Positions 35,789-39,075 of a stretch of DNA of 39,075 nucleotides are shown piece by piece. The stretch is from Pseudomonas sp. RGM2987. Lineage in GTDB: Bacteria; Pseudomonadota; Gammaproteobacteria; Pseudomonadales; Pseudomonadaceae. The stretch covers positions 1 through 39,075 of the forward strand of contig NZ_JALJDX010000173.1 in assembly GCF_022952855.1 (NCBI RefSeq). Direction: 5' to 3'. The notes below the pieces were generated by a model that had not been told where the DNA came from, searched no databases, and worked only from the letters and a program-made list of their open reading frames with translations. Both the position numbers and the translations under genes were made by a program. Each line of letters starts with the position of its first letter. Position 1 is the stretch's first letter.

Positions 35789-38059
35789 TCAACGCGCCAT
35801 GATTTTCCAGGCACGGTGAATCCTGGCATTGCGCGCAAAATCCGGATCGATGGTCTTGGCCGTGATCTCTTCCACCGCGTAGCGCTCGGCGAGGTTGTCT
35901 TCGAGCTGGAACTTGCGGAAGTTGTTGGAGAAGTACAGCACGCCGCCCGGCGCCAACCGCGCCATCGCCAGGTCCAGCAATTGGACATGGTCACGCTGCA
36001 CGTCGAACACGCCTTCCATGCGCTTGGAGTTGGAGAAGGTCGGCGGGTCGATGAAGATCAGGTCGTACTCGTCGCGGCTGGTTTCGAGCCAGGCCATGAC
36101 GTCGCCCTGCTCCAGGCGGTTCTTGTCCGAGAAGCCATTGAGCGACAGGTTGCGCCGCGCCCAGTCCAGGTAGGTCTTCGACAGGTCGACGCTGGTGGTG
36201 CTCCGGGCACCACCCTTGGCAGCGTGAACGCTGGCGGTCGCGGTGTAGCAGAACAGATTGAGGAAGCGCTTGCCCGCCGCCTCTTTCTGGATCCGCAGGC
36301 GCATTGGCCGGTGGTCGAGAAACAGCCCGGTGTCCAGGTAGTCGGTGAGGTTGACCAGCAGCTTCACGCCCCCTTCGTTGACCTCGGTGAACTTGCCTTG
36401 GGCGCTCTGGCGCTCGTACTGCTTGGTGCCGCTCTGGCGCTCGCGACGCTTGATCACCACGCGGCTCTTGTCGACATTCAAGGCCTGGGGAATCGCCGCC
36501 AGGGCATCGAACAGCCGGGCCGAGGCCTTTTCCGGGTCGATGGATTTTGGCGCGGCGTATTCCTGGACATGCACCCAATCGTGGTACAGGTCGATGGCCA
36601 TGGCGTATTCGGGCATGTCGGCATCGTAGACCCGGTAGCAGTCCACGCCCTCGCGCTTGGCCCACTTACCCAGCAACTTGAGGTTTTTTTGCAGGCGATT
36701 GGCGAACATCTGCCCGCCTTCGCTCAAGCGTGCCTGCTCCACCACCGGTGCAGGGGCCGGAGCCGGCTTGATCGGGTTGCCGTTCTTGTTGTACTGGCGC
36801 TCTTGCGGTACTTCGGGAGCCTCATCGTACTGCGCCTGTTCGCGTTCGGCCTGACGCTGCTCCGGGGTCCGGCGCTCGCCGGTGACGAACTGGTCCGGCA
36901 GGACCTTGATCAACAGCAACTTGCACGGCAAGGCGCCGTTCCAGAATGAATACTGCTTGTGGCTGCGAATACCCATGCGCTTGCCCAGGTCCGGCGCGCC
37001 GGTGAACACCGCCGCTTCCCAGTTCAGACAGGCCTGGCGCAGGCGTTCGCCAAGGTTCTGGTAGAGGTAAAGCAGGCTGGCTTCGTCACCCAGACGCTCG
37101 CCGTACGGAGGGTTGCAGATCACCAAGCCTTTCTGGTTCTGGTCCGGGCGCGGCTCGAAGGTCGCGACTTCGCCCTGATAGATCTTGATCCACTCGCTCA
37201 GGCCGGCGCGCTCGACGTTGTTGCGACCCGGCTGGATCAGCCGTGGGTCGGCTTCGTAGCCGCGAATCCACAATGGCGGCTTGGCCAGCCCGGCGGCAGC
37301 GCGCTCGCTGGCCTCTTCGTGGAGCTTCTTCCACAACGCCGGCACATGGCCGAGCCAGGCGGTGAAACCCCACTGCTGGCGGCGCAGGTTCGGCGCCATG
37401 TCGGTGGCGATCATCCCGGCTTCCACCAGGAACGTGCCGACACCACACATCGGGTCGGCCAGCGCCCCGCCTTCAGCGGCAATGCGCGGCCAGCCGGCGC
37501 GGATCAGGATCGCGGCGGCAAGGTTTTCCTTCAGCGGCGCGGCGCCCTGCTGCAAGCGGTAGCCGCGTTGGTGCAGGCTGTGGCCGGAAAGGTCCAGGGA
37601 GAGGATCGCTTCGCCACGGTCCAGGCGCAGATGGATGCGCAGGTCCGGGTTGAGCTTGTCGATGGACGGCCGCTCGCCTGACGGGGTGCGCAGTTTGTCG
37701 ACGATGGCGTCCTTGACCTTCAAGGCGCCGAAATGGGTGTTGTCAATGCCCGAGCCGTGGCCGCTGAACTCTACCGCCAAGGTGCCGTCGGGAAGCATAT
37801 GGTCTTGCCAATCCACGTCCAGCACGCCGTGGTACAGGTCTTCGGCGTCCTTCATCGGGAAACGCTTGAGTACCAGCAGTACACGGTTTGCCAGGCGCGA
37901 CCACAGGCACAGGCGGTAAGCCGTCTCCATGTCCGCGCTGCCGCGCACGGCCGAGGTGTGCTCGCGGGCGTCTTCAAGGCCAAGCCCGACGGCTTCCTCG
38001 ATCAGCAGGCCTTCGAGGCCCTTGGGGCAAGTGAGGAAGAGTTCGAAACGATCGGACAT
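35789..38059 (-). CDS. rlmL: Bifunctional 23S rRNA guanine methyltransferase RlmKL
   Basis: Methylates G2445 (m2G, RlmL part) and G2069 (m7G, RlmK part) of 23S rRNA in the peptidyl-transferase region. N-terminal THUMP domain, first methyltransferase with ADPMCGVGTFLVEA and the catalytic NPPYGERLG, then an acidic/proline-rich linker (about 400-450), and the second methyltransferase ending with IDPPTFSNSKRMEG. 756 aa from ATG 38059 (MSDRFELFLTCPKGLE), the family N-terminus; the frame runs 14 codons further upstream. Confidence 0.95.
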   Translation of the reverse strand: MSDRFELFLTCPKGLEGLLIEEAVGLGLEDAREHTSAVRGSADMETAYRLCLWSRLANRVLLVLKRFPMKDAEDLYHGVLDVDWQDHMLPDGTLAVEFSGHGSGIDNTHFGALKVKDAIVDKLRTPSGERPSIDKLNPDLRIHLRLDRGEAILSLDLSGHSLHQRGYRLQQGAAPLKENLAAAILIRAGWPRIAAEGGALADPMCGVGTFLVEAGMIATDMAPNLRRQQWGFTAWLGHVPALWKKLHEEASERAAAGLAKPPLWIRGYEADPRLIQPGRNNVERAGLSEWIKIYQGEVATFEPRPDQNQKGLVICNPPYGERLGDEASLLYLYQNLGERLRQACLNWEAAVFTGAPDLGKRMGIRSHKQYSFWNGALPCKLLLIKVLPDQFVTGERRTPEQRQAEREQAQYDEAPEVPQERQYNKNGNPIKPAPAPAPVVEQARLSEGGQMFANRLQKNLKLLGKWAKREGVDCYRVYDADMPEYAMAIDLYHDWVHVQEYAAPKSIDPEKASARLFDALAAIPQALNVDKSRVVIKRRERQSGTKQYERQSAQGKFTEVNEGGVKLLVNLTDYLDTGLFLDHRPMRLRIQKEAAGKRFLNLFCYTATASVHAAKGGARSTTSVDLSKTYLDWARRNLSLNGFSDKNRLEQGDVMAWLETSRDEYDLIFIDPPTFSNSKRMEGVFDVQRDHVQLLDLAMARLAPGGVLYFSNNFRKFQLEDNLAERYAVEEITAKTIDPDFARNARIHRAWKIMAR

Positions 38060-38587
38060 GGGATTTCCAGCGCCTTTGGCTAAGTGGACCGGGCAACGCA
38101 TTGCCGGGCCGGGTTCAATCAGGTGCTTTTCTCAAGAGCACCCGCATGGCACGAGGGTGTGCCGTTCCGCCCTCGCTCAGGTCAAAAGAGCTTAGATGAG
38201 AGGGCAGGCAAAAAATTCTGTGCAACAAATTATGAAAACTCGACCCTTTCGTCGAATAGTACCCGAGTGCAACAGGGGGACATTCTCATTCGAACAAAGT
38301 CCGCGCCCTTCGGCGCAGGGCCGATCATACAGGGGTCTCGCTCAAAAGCGGTCAACGAACATCAAGTTACTTATCGCCCTAGCATCTTTATTGTTACGTG
38401 CTTATGACAAAACGATCATTCCATCCATGTGACCATTTGGTTAGAACTCAACACAGGTTGACGCCACAACGGCGCCAACACCTTGGCTCGTCACGCCGGC
38501 AACGAGCCACCAACGGCAGAATGATTCTGCCCCGGCCTCGCTAGAGGTCGACGCTAAGCAACAGTCAACAAGTGAGGGCAACACCCT
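38060..38587. other. Large gap between rlmKL and rmf
   Basis: About 530 bp. It contains the rlmKL promoter region (minus), an AT-rich middle (38200-38450) and the rmf leader with two hairpins. Short open frames at about 38084-38432 lack family resemblance and are probably not genes. Confidence 0.6.
38485..38531 (+). promoter_or_regulatory. Two hairpins in the rmf 5' leader region
   Basis: Stem 1: GGCTCGT/ACGAGCC (38485-38491, 38502-38508), 10-nt loop. Stem 2: GGCAGAA/TTCTGCC (38515-38521, 38525-38531), 3-nt loop. They lie 57-103 nt upstream of the rmf ATG and may influence mRNA stability or translation; no T tract follows, so they are not ordinary terminators. Confidence 0.4.
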
Positions 38588-38803
38588 ATGAGAAGACTTA
38601 AGCGTGATCCGTTGGAAAGAGCATTTTTACGCGGTTACCAATATGGCGTTGGTGGTAAATCCCGTGAGCTTTGCCCCTTTACTCTACCGTCAGTACGTCA
38701 AGCCTGGATCAATGGCTGGCGAGAAGGACGCGGCGACAACTGGGACGGTATGACCGGCACTGCGGGTATCCACAGACTCAACGAACTTCACGCCGTCGGC
38801 TGA
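38588..38803 (+). CDS. rmf: Ribosome modulation factor
   Basis: Small basic protein that pairs 70S ribosomes into inactive 100S dimers in stationary phase. MRRLKRDPLERAFLRGYQYG and GGKSRELCPF and WINGWREGRGDNW match the Rmf core. 71 aa, about 16 residues longer at the C-terminus than the 55-aa E. coli protein (tail GMTGTAGIHRLNELHAVG), as in other Pseudomonas. GTGAGGG lies about 10 nt upstream. Confidence 0.95.
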   Translation: MRRLKRDPLERAFLRGYQYGVGGKSRELCPFTLPSVRQAWINGWREGRGDNWDGMTGTAGIHRLNELHAVG

Positions 38804-38894
38804 CACAGGGCTTATTACTCAGAAACTCGACAATCTGACTCCACAATCGATTTAACCACGCGCGTCCCATCCGGACGGCGGGCTACGGCCCAGG

Positions 38895-38918
38895 GGGCTC
38901 CTTCGAGGAGCCCTTTTT
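38895..38918 (+). terminator. Rho-independent terminator of rmf
   Basis: GGGCTCC/GGAGCCC stem (38895-38901, 38907-38913) with a short TTCG-type loop and TTTTT at 38914-38918, 92 bp after the rmf stop. Confidence 0.88.
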
Positions 38919-38960
38919 AATGCCTTGCCTTTAAGTCAAGCCTGAGCTGCAAACACCGTT

Positions 38961-39075
38961 GTGGCGAGGGAGCTTGCTCCCGCTGGACTGCGAAGCGGTC
39001 CTGAAACTGGCTGATGCCATTTGCCTGATTCACCGTGCAATGGCTTTTGGGTCTGCTGCGCCCGAGGCATCGGAC
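38961..39075. repeat. Partial inverted repeat, GGCGAGGGAGCTTGCTCCC family, cut by window edge
   Basis: GTGGCGAGGGAGCTTGCTCC at 38961-38980 is the same family as 14078-14207. An inner arm (GGACTGCGAAGCGGTCC) follows, and GGGTCTGCTGCGCCC at the end looks like the start of the facing half; the outer arm lies outside the window. Confidence 0.75.

Noticed and set aside
38084..38432. Two overlapping short frames on + between rlmKL and rmf
   Set aside because: Two different frames over the same DNA, no ribosome site or domain, and AT-rich regulatory character; not listed as genes.

Overview
The window looks like a chromosomal segment of a fluorescent-type Pseudomonas (P. fluorescens/P. putida side of the genus). 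The evidence is a GC-rich gammaproteobacterial gene set with an Anr-type FNR regulator beside hemN, the gene order dnaX-ybaB / ligA-zipA-smc / xdhABC-guaD, and many intergenic REP palindromes with the core GTGGGAGCGGGCTTGCTCGCGA. Most genes are ordinary core genes. No prophage, integrative element, CRISPR array or tRNA is visible.

Layout, left to right. (1) 1-3230: the tail of a probable IS110-type transposase at the edge, then hemN behind a perfect Anr box, anr itself, and apt, all on +. (2) 3241-7697, all on -: dnaX and ybaB ending at a strong terminator, then a stand-alone NADP-dependent oxidoreductase and recR. (3) 7840-11716: a periplasmic binding protein overlapping tail-to-tail with a cytosolic PAS-GGDEF-EAL protein whose EAL domain has lost its metal-binding Asp pair, a small XRE regulator and a Pr6Pr-type membrane protein. 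(4) 12011-12120: the SRP RNA gene ffs (-), then an unrecognised small protein gene and a zinc metallopeptidase-like gene, all on -. (5) 14252-22078, all on -: ligA, zipA, smc and a GntR/FCD regulator. (6) 22470-30911: a purine-degradation block (xdhA, xdhB, xdhC, guaD on +), then a second GntR regulator divergent from a BenE-family transporter. (7) 31077-38803: yggL-type gene (-), dacB (PBP4, +), a membrane CHASE-PAS-GGDEF protein (-), rlmKL (-) and rmf (+).

How parts work together. Anr and HemN link oxygen sensing to anaerobic heme synthesis. DnaX, YbaB, RecR, LigA, ZipA and Smc form a replication, repair, division and chromosome-organisation neighbourhood. GuaD (guanine to xanthine) feeds XdhAB (xanthine to urate), matured by XdhC, with two GntR-type proteins and a transporter as likely regulation and uptake. 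RlmKL, Rmf and the YggL-type protein all act on the ribosome. From memory of P. aeruginosa, regions 1-6 and region 7 match two separate chromosome segments, so the gap at about 30912-31076, which holds a REP pair, may be a rearrangement point.

No clearly new multi-gene system is visible. The best candidates for novelty are the orphan Ig-like small gene beside ffs, the degenerate EAL protein with its overlapping binding-protein gene, the twin palindromes over the xdhA promoter, and a perfect 38-bp inverted repeat formed by a REP pair after guaD.
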